A stretch of 64,000 nucleotides of DNA, taken from contig CAJTXO010000009.1 of the NCBI GenBank assembly GCA_910583555.1, forward strand, positions 62,001 to 126,000. The letters are read 5' to 3'. Within the stretch, counting starts at the first letter, position 1. The number at the start of each line of letters is the position of its first letter. The notes beneath the pieces are model-generated. The model ran no database searches, was not told where the DNA came from, and saw nothing but the letters and a program-made list of their open reading frames with translations. This document shows, in pieces, positions 7,989-17,229 of this stretch. Origin of the DNA: an uncultured Eubacterium sp. (GTDB lineage: Bacteria; Bacillota; Clostridia; Lachnospirales; Lachnospiraceae). A program made the position numbers and the translations under genes.

Positions 7989-9014
7989 ATGGCAAATCTA
8001 CGCAGACAGACTTACACACTCGAAGTGTATTTACGAAAGATTCGGGAAACCCGCATCCGAAAGGATACGGATGCAGCGAGATACTTCACCTGGAACAGCG
8101 AACAGACCAGTGAACTGATCGTTACGATCCTGACAGAGGGCTATATCCCGCCCATTATATTAGGAGAACAAAAAGACGCTGGATTATGGATCGTAGATGG
8201 GGGGCAGAGGAGCGCGGCATTGAATAAATTCAGATATGGAAATTTTAAGCTGACATCGGTGACCGGGAACCCGGTTATTTCTTATGAAATTGATGGCAAG
8301 CGGACTACATGTGATCTGAGGAATCTCACATATGAACGATTACCGGATGAATGGAAAAAGAAATTTAACGCGTATCCGATCGAGACGGTGATCTATGAAC
8401 AGTGTGATGCCAAAAAGATTTCAGAATATATGAGGAAATACAATAACCACACACAAATGAACGCGGATCAGCGGGCGCTTACTTTTCTGGACAAATTCGC
8501 GCATATCATACGTGAGATCACAAATAGCAGATTTTTTATTGAGTGCAGCGCGTTAACGGAAAAAGAAAAGATAAAGGGCGCTGCAGAGCGGACGGTGGTC
8601 GAAACGGTGATGTGCATGTATCATTTGAAACGATGGAATAAGCATCTGGAGTCAATGTGCAGATATCTGAACGAAAACGCGTCAAAAGAGCAATTTGAGC
8701 AGCTCTCTTGTCATCTTTGCCGGCTGGAGCAGGTCATTACGGATGAGACGAAGCACTTTTTCAACAGAAAAGAGGCGTTTCTCTATCTGACATTATTTGA
8801 TCGGTTTGTTAGATCAGGAGCAGGGGATCAGGAATTTGCCGCTTTTTTGAAAGATCTGGCCGGGAATTCACTGCGGAAGCCGGAATGGGGTGCTTGTCCG
8901 GATCCGGCCGGAAGTGGAAGCGGGGCGAGAGACAGGGCAGCAGTGATTTCCAGACTGGATCTGCTGGAACGTCGTATGTTACGATTCTTAAAAAAGGAGG
9001 AAGCGCTGTGGTAA
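7989..9014 (+). CDS. DUF262 / ParB-like domain protein
   Basis: The 341-residue protein has the DUF262 hallmark IVDGGQRSAALNKF (residues about 68-81), the counterpart of the DGQQR motif of ParB-like nucleotidases and of GmrSD/BrxR-type defence proteins, preceded by a PPIILGE strand. The rest is helical with no HNH or DUF1524 nuclease motif, so only the first half of GmrSD-like proteins is represented. It is 15 bases after the sigma-like gene with its own GGAGG site, and its last bases overlap the kinase gene. A role in phage DNA metabolism or anti-host defence is possible but not shown. Confidence 0.7.
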   Translation: MANLRRQTYTLEVYLRKIRETRIRKDTDAARYFTWNSEQTSELIVTILTEGYIPPIILGEQKDAGLWIVDGGQRSAALNKFRYGNFKLTSVTGNPVISYEIDGKRTTCDLRNLTYERLPDEWKKKFNAYPIETVIYEQCDAKKISEYMRKYNNHTQMNADQRALTFLDKFAHIIREITNSRFFIECSALTEKEKIKGAAERTVVETVMCMYHLKRWNKHLESMCRYLNENASKEQFEQLSCHLCRLEQVITDETKHFFNRKEAFLYLTLFDRFVRSGAGDQEFAAFLKDLAGNSLRKPEWGACPDPAGSGSGARDRAAVISRLDLLERRMLRFLKKEEALW

Positions 9015-9448
9015 TACTCGTAGGCGAATGCGGGAGCGGGAAGTCATCCATCGAACGGGTGCTGATAGAAAAGTTCGGATATGAGAAAATGACGGACACC
9101 GATCATATATTTGCGCGATTTCACGAAGCAGGCCGGAAAAAGAAAGTTTGTACACTGACGCCGGAGGAAGTAAGGAAGTTGCGTGTTCGAACGGGCTCGC
9201 AAAACAGCATAGATGTTTTTTATATCAAAGTGTCGAGGCGGGACAGGCTGATGCGGATGTTCCAGCGGGGGGATGATATAGATGAGGTATTCAGCCGGGA
9301 TAAGACGGATATGGAGCGGTACAGGGATATCGAAAAAGAAGCGGATTTTGTTCTGCCGAACCGAAAGAATTTTAGTGATCCGGAAAATATGGCGTATTGG
9401 ATCACCGAATGTGTAAATGGCAATTTTTATAAAAGCCGAAATGGTTGA
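9008..9448 (+). CDS. small P-loop kinase (guanylate/adenylate kinase-like)
   Basis: A GTG start at 9008 follows AAAGGAGG and gives a 146-residue protein opening MVILVGECGSGKSS, a Walker A loop at the very N-terminus as in nucleotide kinases. Residues 60-115 contain FYIKVSRRDRLMRMFQRGD, a pattern seen in guanylate kinase-like lid regions, and the C-terminus ends with a DPENMAYWITE helix. At this length it is shorter than cellular guanylate kinase. It overlaps the DUF262 stop by seven bases. Substrate unknown; nucleotide salvage for phage replication is a guess from family. Confidence 0.65.
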   Translation: MVILVGECGSGKSSIERVLIEKFGYEKMTDTDHIFARFHEAGRKKKVCTLTPEEVRKLRVRTGSQNSIDVFYIKVSRRDRLMRMFQRGDDIDEVFSRDKTDMERYRDIEKEADFVLPNRKNFSDPENMAYWITECVNGNFYKSRNG

Positions 9449-9473
9449 CAGTTTTATGCTGATATGCTACTGT
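9445..9473 (+). promoter_or_regulatory. promoter for the GT80-like surface protein gene
   Basis: TTGACA at 9445-9450, 17-base spacer, then TACTGT at 9468-9473. The -35 overlaps the stop codon of the kinase gene. The -10 is weak. No terminator is visible between the kinase and this promoter. Confidence 0.55.
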
Positions 9474-9508
9474 AAGTAATCATAAAATACAAAGGAGTGT
9501 ATGAAACA

Positions 9509-12500
9509 ATGTACAAATGGAAAAGGAGAGTGTTTGCCTCATTATTGGTGATGGCAATGGTGTTATCTCCGCTGTCAGGGCCGGGATTTTATACGGCGGC
9601 TGCCGTTTCGGGGGAAAGCGCGAAGACAGGCGCGAAAGAGGTTACGACAACAGCAGTAATGGCAGAAAATGAGCTCGGAAATGTTGAACTCGAGCAGACG
9701 AACGTAAATGCGACGGATCTGACACTTCGGATTGCAGGAAACGATGCCATACTGGCAGATGGGAAGGCCGATTCTGTAAAAGTTACGGCAAATATGTATT
9801 ATGAAAATGCAGTTACGCAAAACGTGACGAAAACGCTTCCATTGGAAAGTGGAAAAACCGAGTACGCGATGGATTTCGAAAATTTCGGAAAATTCCGCGT
9901 GACGGTGGAATATGTGAAATCGGGCGCCGTTGTGAGTGCGTCGGAGGCTGTCACGATAGGGATCGTGGCAGAACAGTACAATCTGGCGTTGGTGAGTGCT
10001 ACATTTCCAGCAGTTCTGTTTTCCCTCTCCCTATGGGATGGCGCAGAGAATCCAACGACGAATGAAAACTATTGTATTACGAAGGATGCCGATGGAGATC
10101 CAATCCCTACCATTACCATGTTCCACAGACTGGCAGCATGGAATTGGGATGAACTCCCGGAAAATGTGTATAAATTGCCAACGGCACCAAAAGGAGCTTA
10201 TGATACTTCATTCGCGGACTGGCTGGGAGCAAGAAATCAAATGTCGGCATATGTAAAAGATCTGTATGAAATGAATCCAAATTCGACATTTACTCTTTAT
10301 TCAACAGATAATTATATAGAACACATGCTGGTGCTTTTTGAGGCGAATCGGATACCAGAATCGCAGTACCGCACAGTTTTTCTTTCAGATGGAAGTGGAA
10401 CGTATTATATATATAATAAAATGTTTAAAGAGGATGCAGACGGTTCGTTATACGAAGATATGCGCCGGGATTGGCAGACTTTGAAGGCGAGGACCCGGGA
10501 AGAAGGAAAATTTGATGCGTCATGGGCTAAGTATTTGGGGGATACTGGAAGTTTGTATTACCAGGCACTTGAAAAATATGCGGCGGCAGCGGCAGAAGAT
10601 TCGAATGTAGATTGGTGGGTCGGAAGAAAAAATAATTTTAGTTCTGGAAATGCAGAAGTTTTGCAAAAAGTAAAGGAAAATGCTACAAATAAGAATATTG
10701 CCCAGATGCTTTCAGCGGTACAGAATGTAAATAGGGATACGGCTTTTAAGAAATTGTATCGTTTTAATGATGATATGTTTAGCGAAGCAAATAAAACGGG
10801 TAAACCTGTTATGGTAATTTTGGGAACTACCGTTACGACTGAGCAGAATTTTAAGGATTATGCAAACATGGTGATGAAATATTATGGGGACTCTTATGAG
10901 TATTATTATAAAGGACACCCTGGAACGCCGACGATAAGTTACCCGAGTAAGCAGGCAGATTTGGATGAGTTGGGAATAACGGATATAGACTCAGCGATTC
11001 CGGCCGAATTGATCCTGTTCTTTTTCCCAGACATTTCTATGTGTGGATACAGTTCTTCTACTTTTTTAAGTGTGGAGTCAGATGAGATGGCGTGCGGGAT
11101 TTTCAATATGACAAAAGAGGAAGGGTTAAACGAAAAGAGTTTTGACGGCAGCATGTTTGACTATTTTGCCAGCAGGACTTCATCCGAGGATCCGGTGTAT
11201 GGTTCTCTTTGCGAACCGGAAGGGCAGTCATATCTGTTAGAGTTCAACGATACGAAACAGTTTGACATCGCGATCTATCATGCCGCGGAAGGTGCGTTTA
11301 CGTATTACAAAAACGTGGCGGAGTCCGGGTATGAGTGGAGCGATCAGGTGATGCGCAACGCCGTGGTAGCGGACATCGCGCCGCAGGATTACAATGGACA
11401 GCGCATCAAGCCGGAAGTCACTGTGACACTTGGCGGGAAGGAACTGCGCAAGGGAATCGACTACTCCGTATCGTATGGCAGTAACGTATTGCCGGGACAG
11501 GGCAGTGTAACGGTCAAGGGCCGGGGCGATTACGCGTCATTTGGTTCCACAAAAAAGTATTTTGTGATCAATAAAGTAGAGAATCCGCTGCGGGTGATCT
11601 GCAAAGATACGGTTTATGGCGTGGATATTGAGCCGGAGGTGATCAATCCGTCACTGGGGAGCCTGACATACGAATATAAAAGTAAGGGCGCGGAGGACTC
11701 GGAGTACACGGCCAGTGTACCGAAGGAGCCGGGCGAATATACGATTCGCGTGACAAGCGAAGGTACGGCCTGCTATAAGAGTGCCGCAGCGGTGGCAGAT
11801 TTTACGATCGGGAAGGCGCTGCCGATTATACATGTCATGCCGGTGGCAGACAAGATCGTAGAGGGGCAGAGTTTACGTGATGCTCAGATCAAGCACGGGT
11901 CCGCAGATGTGGCGGGAACGTTCTCATGGAAACAGCCGGAGATCAAACCTTCTTTATCAGACAGCGGGAAAACGGAATATCTGCTGCTGTTTACGCCAGA
12001 AGATACCGAGCATTACGAGATACTGGAGACCGGAATCGTTGTTACGGTCGATCCGGCCGACAGTCCGACGGCAGCGCCAGGAGAGACAGCAGGTCCATCC
12101 GCGGCACCGTCTGAATCACAAAACCCGACCGTTCCGCCGACTGGCACGAACCAGCCTTCCGTGCCTTCCATTTCGCTGCCTGCTACACCGGCGCCGGCTT
12201 CCATGAAGCAGGGTCAGAAAATTACGGTGGGCAGACATAAATATGTCGCGAAAGCAGGAGCGGGAAAAGTCACCCTGAAGTACGCGGGGCCGGTGAACAA
12301 AAAAAGCAAGACCGTTTCGATCCCGGCGAAGGTGACGTATCAGGGAACAACGTATCCGGTAACGGAAATTGCCGCAAAAGCGCTGGCGAATAACAAGTAT
12401 GTGAAGAACGTTACGATCAGCACATCGGTTACGAAGATTGGCGCCAAAGCGTTTTATAAATGCAAGCAGTTGAAAAAGGTTACGATCAAGGGTAAAAAGA

Positions 12501-12622
12501 TCACCGCAATCGGTAAGAATGCCTTTAAGGGCATTTCAAAAACGGCGAAGTTTAAACTTCCTGCCGCGAAGGAAAAAGCTTATAAGAAAAAAATAAAGAC
12601 AGCCGGATTTACGGTAAAATGA
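9509..12622 (+). CDS. secreted protein with GT80-sialyltransferase-like core, Ig-like domain and BspA-type LRR tail
   Basis: Residues 1-35 form a signal peptide (basic MYKWKRR, hydrophobic core). Residues about 60-150 look beta-rich. Residues about 160-560 resemble GT80 (PM0188/PmST1-type) sialyltransferases: SDGSGTYY near residue 293, YKGHPG with His470, an IPAEL segment and GYSSST at 513-518, in the order of the family DG, HP and SS motifs. A YSVSYG-type Ig-like repeat (about 620-690), a Pro/Ser/Thr linker and a BspA-type LRR segment (about 930-1037) follow. No LPXTG is seen. CMP-sialic acid is cytoplasmic, so an extracytoplasmic GT80 domain is odd; it may act on another donor, or bind glycans. 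The start uses AAAGGAG at 9491; GTG at 9497 is an alternative. Confidence 0.6.
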   Translation: MYKWKRRVFASLLVMAMVLSPLSGPGFYTAAAVSGESAKTGAKEVTTTAVMAENELGNVELEQTNVNATDLTLRIAGNDAILADGKADSVKVTANMYYENAVTQNVTKTLPLESGKTEYAMDFENFGKFRVTVEYVKSGAVVSASEAVTIGIVAEQYNLALVSATFPAVLFSLSLWDGAENPTTNENYCITKDADGDPIPTITMFHRLAAWNWDELPENVYKLPTAPKGAYDTSFADWLGARNQMSAYVKDLYEMNPNSTFTLYSTDNYIEHMLVLFEANRIPESQYRTVFLSDGSGTYYIYNKMFKEDADGSLYEDMRRDWQTLKARTREEGKFDASWAKYLGDTGSLYYQALEKYAAAAAEDSNVDWWVGRKNNFSSGNAEVLQKVKENATNKNIAQMLSAVQNVNRDTAFKKLYRFNDDMFSEANKTGKPVMVILGTTVTTEQNFKDYANMVMKYYGDSYEYYYKGHPGTPTISYPSKQADLDELGITDIDSAIPAELILFFFPDISMCGYSSSTFLSVESDEMACGIFNMTKEEGLNEKSFDGSMFDYFASRTSSEDPVYGSLCEPEGQSYLLEFNDTKQFDIAIYHAAEGAFTYYKNVAESGYEWSDQVMRNAVVADIAPQDYNGQRIKPEVTVTLGGKELRKGIDYSVSYGSNVLPGQGSVTVKGRGDYASFGSTKKYFVINKVENPLRVICKDTVYGVDIEPEVINPSLGSLTYEYKSKGAEDSEYTASVPKEPGEYTIRVTSEGTACYKSAAAVADFTIGKALPIIHVMPVADKIVEGQSLRDAQIKHGSADVAGTFSWKQPEIKPSLSDSGKTEYLLLFTPEDTEHYEILETGIVVTVDPADSPTAAPGETAGPSAAPSESQNPTVPPTGTNQPSVPSISLPATPAPASMKQGQKITVGRHKYVAKAGAGKVTLKYAGPVNKKSKTVSIPAKVTYQGTTYPVTEIAAKALANNKYVKNVTISTSVTKIGAKAFYKCKQLKKVTIKGKKITAIGKNAFKGISKTAKFKLPAAKEKAYKKKIKTAGFTVK

Positions 12623-12636
12623 TCCGCTGATGAATA

Positions 12637-12695
12637 AAGGACTGCCGCACGGGAACGATCGAAAGTTTGACCGGGATACTATTGCGGCAGTCCTT
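12637..12695. terminator. bidirectional hairpin terminator
   Basis: A 13-bp stem, AAGGACTGCCGCA (12637-12649) with TGCGGCAGTCCTT (12683-12695), lies between two convergent genes. A T-rich stretch follows it on the minus strand and a weak one on the plus strand. It probably stops transcription from both sides. Confidence 0.65.
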
Positions 12696-12755
12696 ATATG
12701 AAACGATACGGCGGTATCGTTTTGAGTGTCTGTTATTTGACGTCTGTTCCAGCGC

Positions 12756-13661
12756 CTATGTCTCATACAAATAAAATTTTTCCTCCAGGCGGATCGGTTT
12801 GTAAGACAGCTTCGCTTTTCTTAAATTCTCCTGTCCCAGATCGTCCTCCCGGTTGACGTAGCGCGCGTCCGGGAATTCGTGGATGAGGAACTGCTGGTTA
12901 ATGTAGTTATACAGGCCCTTGATGTCCGTTCTCGCCTTTTCGATATGGATAAACGCGCACTGGATCGACGGGCAGTAGCTGCCGATCGAATAGGCGACGA
13001 GGTCCCCGTCCATGCGGATGCCTCCCATGTGGCAGTCTACGCTGCGGCAGTTGCCGAGCAGACGGTAGACGCCCTCTTCTTCGTTGTCGATGCAGTTATA
13101 CTTATCATCGACGCGCCGTTCATCCAGCCACTGTTCATGGAAATCCTTCACCTCTTCGATATTGCGGCAGCTCAGTGTTTCATAGGAAAAACGTCCCTCG
13201 TATTCGCGCTGGAATGCGTTGACGAGATTTTTTTTCTTGTGAAGGGCGCGTCCGCTCAGGGTTTTTAGTTTCTCTGCCTCGTAAATGTAGTCCGCGCTGT
13301 CCCGGTCCTCGTGGATGGTGTAGCCGGACAGCAGGCCGGCGCTCTCCCATACGTCTTTCGTCAGCGTGTCGATCAGGAACACATTCATTTTCTCACCCCA
13401 TACGTCGTGGAACTGGTGCTGCATGCGCCGGAACGCTTCCGCCAGGTGATCGACGGGGCAAAGAGGGCAGAAAGCGCCTTTTTTCCCGTCTTTTTCGAAA
13501 AACAGATACAGGGCTGTGCCGTCACACGCAAATTTTGTATGATAGTAATTTTCCCATAAAAACTGGTTCAGAAAATGTCCTTCGCTCATGAAGCAGGGCC
13601 TCATGCTTTCATATTTCTGAAAGATACTCTGTACAAATGGGCTGATCGGTTTTAATTCCAT
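12756..13661 (-). CDS. DUF2156 (LPG_synthase_C-type acyltransferase-fold) protein
   Basis: The 301-residue protein has the DUF2156 profile: an N-terminal FLNQFLWENYY segment, a central GNAT-like half and the conserved C-terminal YVNREDDLGQENLRKAKLSYKP. This domain is the soluble aminoacyl-transfer part of lysyl-phosphatidylglycerol synthases; stand-alone forms are common in Clostridia and their substrate is unknown. There are no membrane segments, so it is not a full MprF. The ATG at 13673 overlaps its own GGAGGA, so the start is set at 13661. It lies 33 bases downstream of typA and may be cotranscribed. Confidence 0.78.
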   Translation of the reverse strand: MELKPISPFVQSIFQKYESMRPCFMSEGHFLNQFLWENYYHTKFACDGTALYLFFEKDGKKGAFCPLCPVDHLAEAFRRMQHQFHDVWGEKMNVFLIDTLTKDVWESAGLLSGYTIHEDRDSADYIYEAEKLKTLSGRALHKKKNLVNAFQREYEGRFSYETLSCRNIEEVKDFHEQWLDERRVDDKYNCIDNEEEGVYRLLGNCRSVDCHMGGIRMDGDLVAYSIGSYCPSIQCAFIHIEKARTDIKGLYNYINQQFLIHEFPDARYVNREDDLGQENLRKAKLSYKPIRLEEKFYLYET

Positions 13662-13694
13662 GTTTTCCTCCATATAGGCGATTGCGCGAAACGG

Positions 13695-15527
13695 TCAGTT
13701 CGCGTTGCGCTTGGAACGGTAGCGCTCGGTCCCATCCAGGATTTTCTTGCGGATGCGCAGATGCTCCGGTGTGATCTCCAGCAGTTCATCGGTGTCGATA
13801 AATTCGATCGCTTCCTCCAGGCTCAGCTCCTTTTTCGGAGAGAGGCGGAGCGCGTCATCGGAACCGGAAGCCCTCGTGTTCGTCAGCTGCTTTTTCTTGC
13901 ATACATTTACTTCGATATCATCAGTTTTACCATTTTGCCCGACGACCATACCACCGTACACTTTTTCGCCGGGGCCGACGAACAGCGTGCCGCGCTCCTG
14001 CGCGCTGAACAGGCCGTAGGTCACGGTCTCCCCGGTTTCATAGGCGATGAGGGAGCCCTGTTTCCGGTAGGCGATGTCGCCCTTGTACGAGCCATAACCG
14101 TAAAATTCGGTGTTGATGATGCCGTTTCCCTTTGTATCGGTCATAAATTCCCCGCGATAGCCGATCAGGCCGCGGGACGGGATGAGAAATTCCAGTCTGG
14201 TCGTGCCGGCGCCGTGCGGGGTCATCGCCTGGAGCTCGCCCTTGCGCTGGCTGAGTTTGTCGATGACAGTGCCGGTAAATTCATCGGGAACGTCCACGTA
14301 GGCGCGCTCCATCGGTTCCAGTTTCTTTCCGTGCTCGTCGGTTTTATACAGGACTTCCGGTTTGCTTACCGCGAATTCATAGCCTTCCCGCCGCATATTT
14401 TCAATGAGGACCGACAGATGGAGCTCGCCGCGGCCGGATACTTTGAACGCTTCCGTTGTATCGGTATCTTCAACGCGCAGGCTGACATCGGTATTCAGCA
14501 TACGGTAAAGACGGTCGCGCAGGTGGCGGGATGTTACGTATTTGCCCTCCTGCCCGGCAAGAGGACTGTCGTTCACGATAAAGTCCATCGAGATCGTCGG
14601 TTCGGAGATCCGCTGGAATGGGATGGGCTGCGGGTTATCCGGGGAACAGAGGGTGTCGCCGATATGAATGTCGGAAATACCGGAGATCGCGACAATGGAA
14701 CCGATGCCGGCTTCCGTAACCTCGACGCGGTTCAGGCCCTCAAACTCGTAAAGTTTGCTTATTTTTACTTTATTATATTTTTCAGGATCATGCGCGTTCA
14801 CAATCGCCACGTCCTGATTGACGCGGACCGAGCCGTTATCCACTTTTCCCACGCCGATCCGTCCCACATATTCATTGTAATCGATCGTGCTGATGAGCAC
14901 CTGCGTATCGGCGTCAGGATCTCCTTCCGGAGCTGGGATATAGTCGATGATCGCGTCAAAAAGCGGCTTCATGTCAGTTCCTGCCTCTTCCAGAGAGGCG
15001 GAAGCGGTGCCCTCTTTCGCGGAGGCAAAGATAAACGGGCAGTCAAGCTGTGACTCGTCGGCGTCCAGATCAATGAATAATTCAAGGATCTCGTCGACGA
15101 CTTCCTCCGGGCGGGCCTCGGGCCGGTCGATCTTATTGATACACGCGACGACGGGGAGCGAGAGCTCCAGCGCTTTTTTCAGCACGAATTTTGTCTGCGG
15201 CATCGCCCCCTCAAACGCGTCAACCACGAGGATGACGCCGTTTACCATTTTCAGAACGCGCTCGACTTCCCCGCCGAAGTCGGCGTGGCCCGGCGTATCA
15301 ATGATATTTATTTTTACATCGCCATAGTGGATGGCCGTGTTTTTGGATAAGATCGTGATGCCCCGCTCCCGCTCGATGTCGTTGGAGTCCATGACACGCT
15401 CCGCAACTTCCTGATTTGCGCGGAACACGCCGCTTTGCTTCAATAGTTCATCTACGATCGTCGTCTTCCCGTGGTCGACGTGAGCGATGATCGCAATATT
15501 TCTTATGTCATTTCTTTTCGTAAACAT
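13695..15527 (-). CDS. typA: translational GTPase TypA/BipA
   Basis: About 610 residues with canonical EF-G-like GTPase motifs: AHVDHGKTT (G1), ERGITI (G2), DTPGHADFGGEV (G3) and NKID (G4), followed by a beta-barrel domain, EF-G III/V-like domains (GRGELHLSVL) and the TypA-specific C-terminal domain with TNTRASGSDD. TypA binds the ribosome, aids 50S biogenesis and acts in stress and low-temperature growth. Length is normal. The in-frame TTG at 15533 is an alternative start. It is transcribed away from the SSB-like gene. Confidence 0.95.
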   Translation of the reverse strand: MFTKRNDIRNIAIIAHVDHGKTTIVDELLKQSGVFRANQEVAERVMDSNDIERERGITILSKNTAIHYGDVKINIIDTPGHADFGGEVERVLKMVNGVILVVDAFEGAMPQTKFVLKKALELSLPVVACINKIDRPEARPEEVVDEILELFIDLDADESQLDCPFIFASAKEGTASASLEEAGTDMKPLFDAIIDYIPAPEGDPDADTQVLISTIDYNEYVGRIGVGKVDNGSVRVNQDVAIVNAHDPEKYNKVKISKLYEFEGLNRVEVTEAGIGSIVAISGISDIHIGDTLCSPDNPQPIPFQRISEPTISMDFIVNDSPLAGQEGKYVTSRHLRDRLYRMLNTDVSLRVEDTDTTEAFKVSGRGELHLSVLIENMRREGYEFAVSKPEVLYKTDEHGKKLEPMERAYVDVPDEFTGTVIDKLSQRKGELQAMTPHGAGTTRLEFLIPSRGLIGYRGEFMTDTKGNGIINTEFYGYGSYKGDIAYRKQGSLIAYETGETVTYGLFSAQERGTLFVGPGEKVYGGMVVGQNGKTDDIEVNVCKKKQLTNTRASGSDDALRLSPKKELSLEEAIEFIDTDELLEITPEHLRIRKKILDGTERYRSKRNAN

Positions 15528-15726
15528 TTGCAAAGATACCCTTTCATGTGTTATTATAGTAAATGGAGTATAACCTCTACCACCTTACATATTGTAGCAC
15601 AATAAAAAAATTTAAGCAAATTGAATTATTTTGGTTCTAAAGAGGGGGATATGCGCATATCATTATTAAGGTAACGATAAAAAATCCATGACGGGACACT
15701 CATGGGAAATAAACAAAGGGGGTCAT

Positions 15727-16503
15727 ATGATGACAGATAAGGTTTTAGGAAACAATCAGGTAAATGTGTATGGAGAGGTAGTGAGCGAATTCTCTTTCAG
15801 TCACGAAGTGTACGGGGAAGGTTTTTATATGGTGCATCTTTCTGTGAGAAGGCTCAGCAACGTGTACGACACGATCCCTCTCATGGTTTCGGAGAGGCTT
15901 GTGGATGTATCAAAGGATTACCGGGGGAAATACTTTGAAGTAAGCGGACAGTTTCGGTCGTACAACCGGCATGAAGAGAGTAGAAACCGTCTGATCCTTT
16001 CGGTTTTTGTGAGAGATTTGAGAGTGGATGAGGTGGAAATCGGCAGTGAAAAACCGAATTACATATTTTTGGACGGGTATATCTGCAAGGCGCCGGTGTA
16101 TCGAAAGACGCCGCTCGGGCGTGAGATCGCGGACCTTTTGCTTGCGGTGAACCGTCCGTATGGGAAATCTGATTACATTCCATGTATCTGCTGGGGAAGG
16201 AATGCGAGATTTGCCGATGGCTTTCAGGTCGGGGAGCATATCCAGATCTGGGGAAGGATCCAGAGCCGCGAATATCAAAAGAAACTGGACGAAGATACGT
16301 TTGAGACGAGAGTGGCGTATGAGATTTCCGTGAGCAAGCTGGAGCATATCGAAGAGATGTCAGCGATCGTTGCCGCATCGGAGGAACCGACGGAACAAGA
16401 TGTACCGACGGAACAAGATGTTCCGACGGAGCAAAATGTTCCGACGGAGGATACGCCGGCAGAAGTTTCAGCGGATCATCTGACGGATGAGGAAGAGTAC
16501 TGA
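15727..16503 (+). CDS. single-stranded DNA-binding-like protein with two OB-type halves and acidic repeat tail
   Basis: The 258-residue protein has two segments that resemble SSB OB folds. The second is the clearer one, with YIPCICWGRNARFA then VGEHIQIWGRIQSREYQK, close to the SSB W-G-R core. The C-terminus is a low-complexity acidic tail containing three 6-residue repeats of PTEQ(D/N)V and ending DEEEY, analogous to the acidic partner-binding tail of SSB, although the DIPF tip is absent. An AAAGGGGG site supports the start. It may be an accessory SSB for repair or competence rather than the replicative one. Confidence 0.7.
   Translation: MMTDKVLGNNQVNVYGEVVSEFSFSHEVYGEGFYMVHLSVRRLSNVYDTIPLMVSERLVDVSKDYRGKYFEVSGQFRSYNRHEESRNRLILSVFVRDLRVDEVEIGSEKPNYIFLDGYICKAPVYRKTPLGREIADLLLAVNRPYGKSDYIPCICWGRNARFADGFQVGEHIQIWGRIQSREYQKKLDEDTFETRVAYEISVSKLEHIEEMSAIVAASEEPTEQDVPTEQDVPTEQNVPTEDTPAEVSADHLTDEEEY
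16387..16440 (+). repeat. three tandem 18-bp repeats in the SSB-like gene
   Basis: Units at 16387-16404, 16405-16422 and 16423-16440 encode PTEQDV, PTEQDV and PTEQNV, followed by a partial PTED unit. In-frame copy number change would vary tail length. Confidence 0.85.
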
Positions 16504-16628
16504 AAATCAGGCGGTGAAGGAGCTTGAAAAATGTTTTTCTTGCCATAAGACAGATTTTGTGGTAAATTATCCCCATGTGGGTGAAAATCTGCATGTAAAG
16601 ATATGTTTGTAACAAAAGAGAGGTGTTT

Positions 16629-17111
16629 ATGACAATGGAGACAGGAATTGTTCAGGTGTTTTTTGGAGACGGAAAGGGAAAGACGTCGGCGGCGGTCGGA
16701 CAGGCGCTCCGGGAGCTGCAGGAGGGACAGCGCCTCACGATGATCCAGTTTTTAAAGGGAAAAGTGGCAAATGAGTTCCATATACTGGAACGGCTGGAAC
16801 CGGATGTAAAGATTTTCCGTTTTGATAAAAGTGAATGCAATTACTGCGATCTGACCGATGAGGCAAAAGAAGAGGAAAAGCACAATCTCTTAAACGGATT
16901 TAACTTTGCAAAAAAGGTGATAGAAACAGGAGAGTGTGATGTTATCATTTTGGATGAGGTTTTGGGCCTGATCGATCTCGATATACTGACGGCGGATGAT
17001 GTAGAAGACCTGCTCCGCATCCAGGGAGATTACCAAAAGCTGATCCTGACGGGAAATAAGCTTCCGGACCAGATACGGGTTTATGTCGAAGAGGTTTCGG
17101 AAATTTCGTGA
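16629..17111 (+). CDS. corrinoid adenosyltransferase-like P-loop ATPase (CobO/BtuR family)
   Basis: The 160-residue protein carries VFFGDGKGKTSAAVG (Walker A of the CobA/CobO/BtuR family), IQFLKG after the first helix, and VIILDEVLGLID as Walker B. The family transfers adenosine from ATP to cob(I)alamin or cob(I)yrinate diamide. The sequence is shorter than CobO and diverges at the C-terminus, so substrate is uncertain. There are no other cobalamin genes nearby. The ATG at 16629 is preferred to the GTG at 16623 because AGAGAGG lies upstream. Confidence 0.75.
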   Translation: MTMETGIVQVFFGDGKGKTSAAVGQALRELQEGQRLTMIQFLKGKVANEFHILERLEPDVKIFRFDKSECNYCDLTDEAKEEEKHNLLNGFNFAKKVIETGECDVIILDEVLGLIDLDILTADDVEDLLRIQGDYQKLILTGNKLPDQIRVYVEEVSEIS

Positions 17112-17229
17112 TGACAGTGACGGGTTGATTTGACGATGGATCATGGACGGAGAACGAACAGAGCCTGCGTCTTTGATCCATTTTCTCAACAAAAGGAAAA
17201 CGAAAGGAAAAGAGAGGATTAGGAGACCA

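Noticed and set aside
13761..15053. 430-codon plus-strand frame opposite typA
   Set aside because: Shadow of typA, whose sequence and motifs fully explain the region; no own ribosome binding site.
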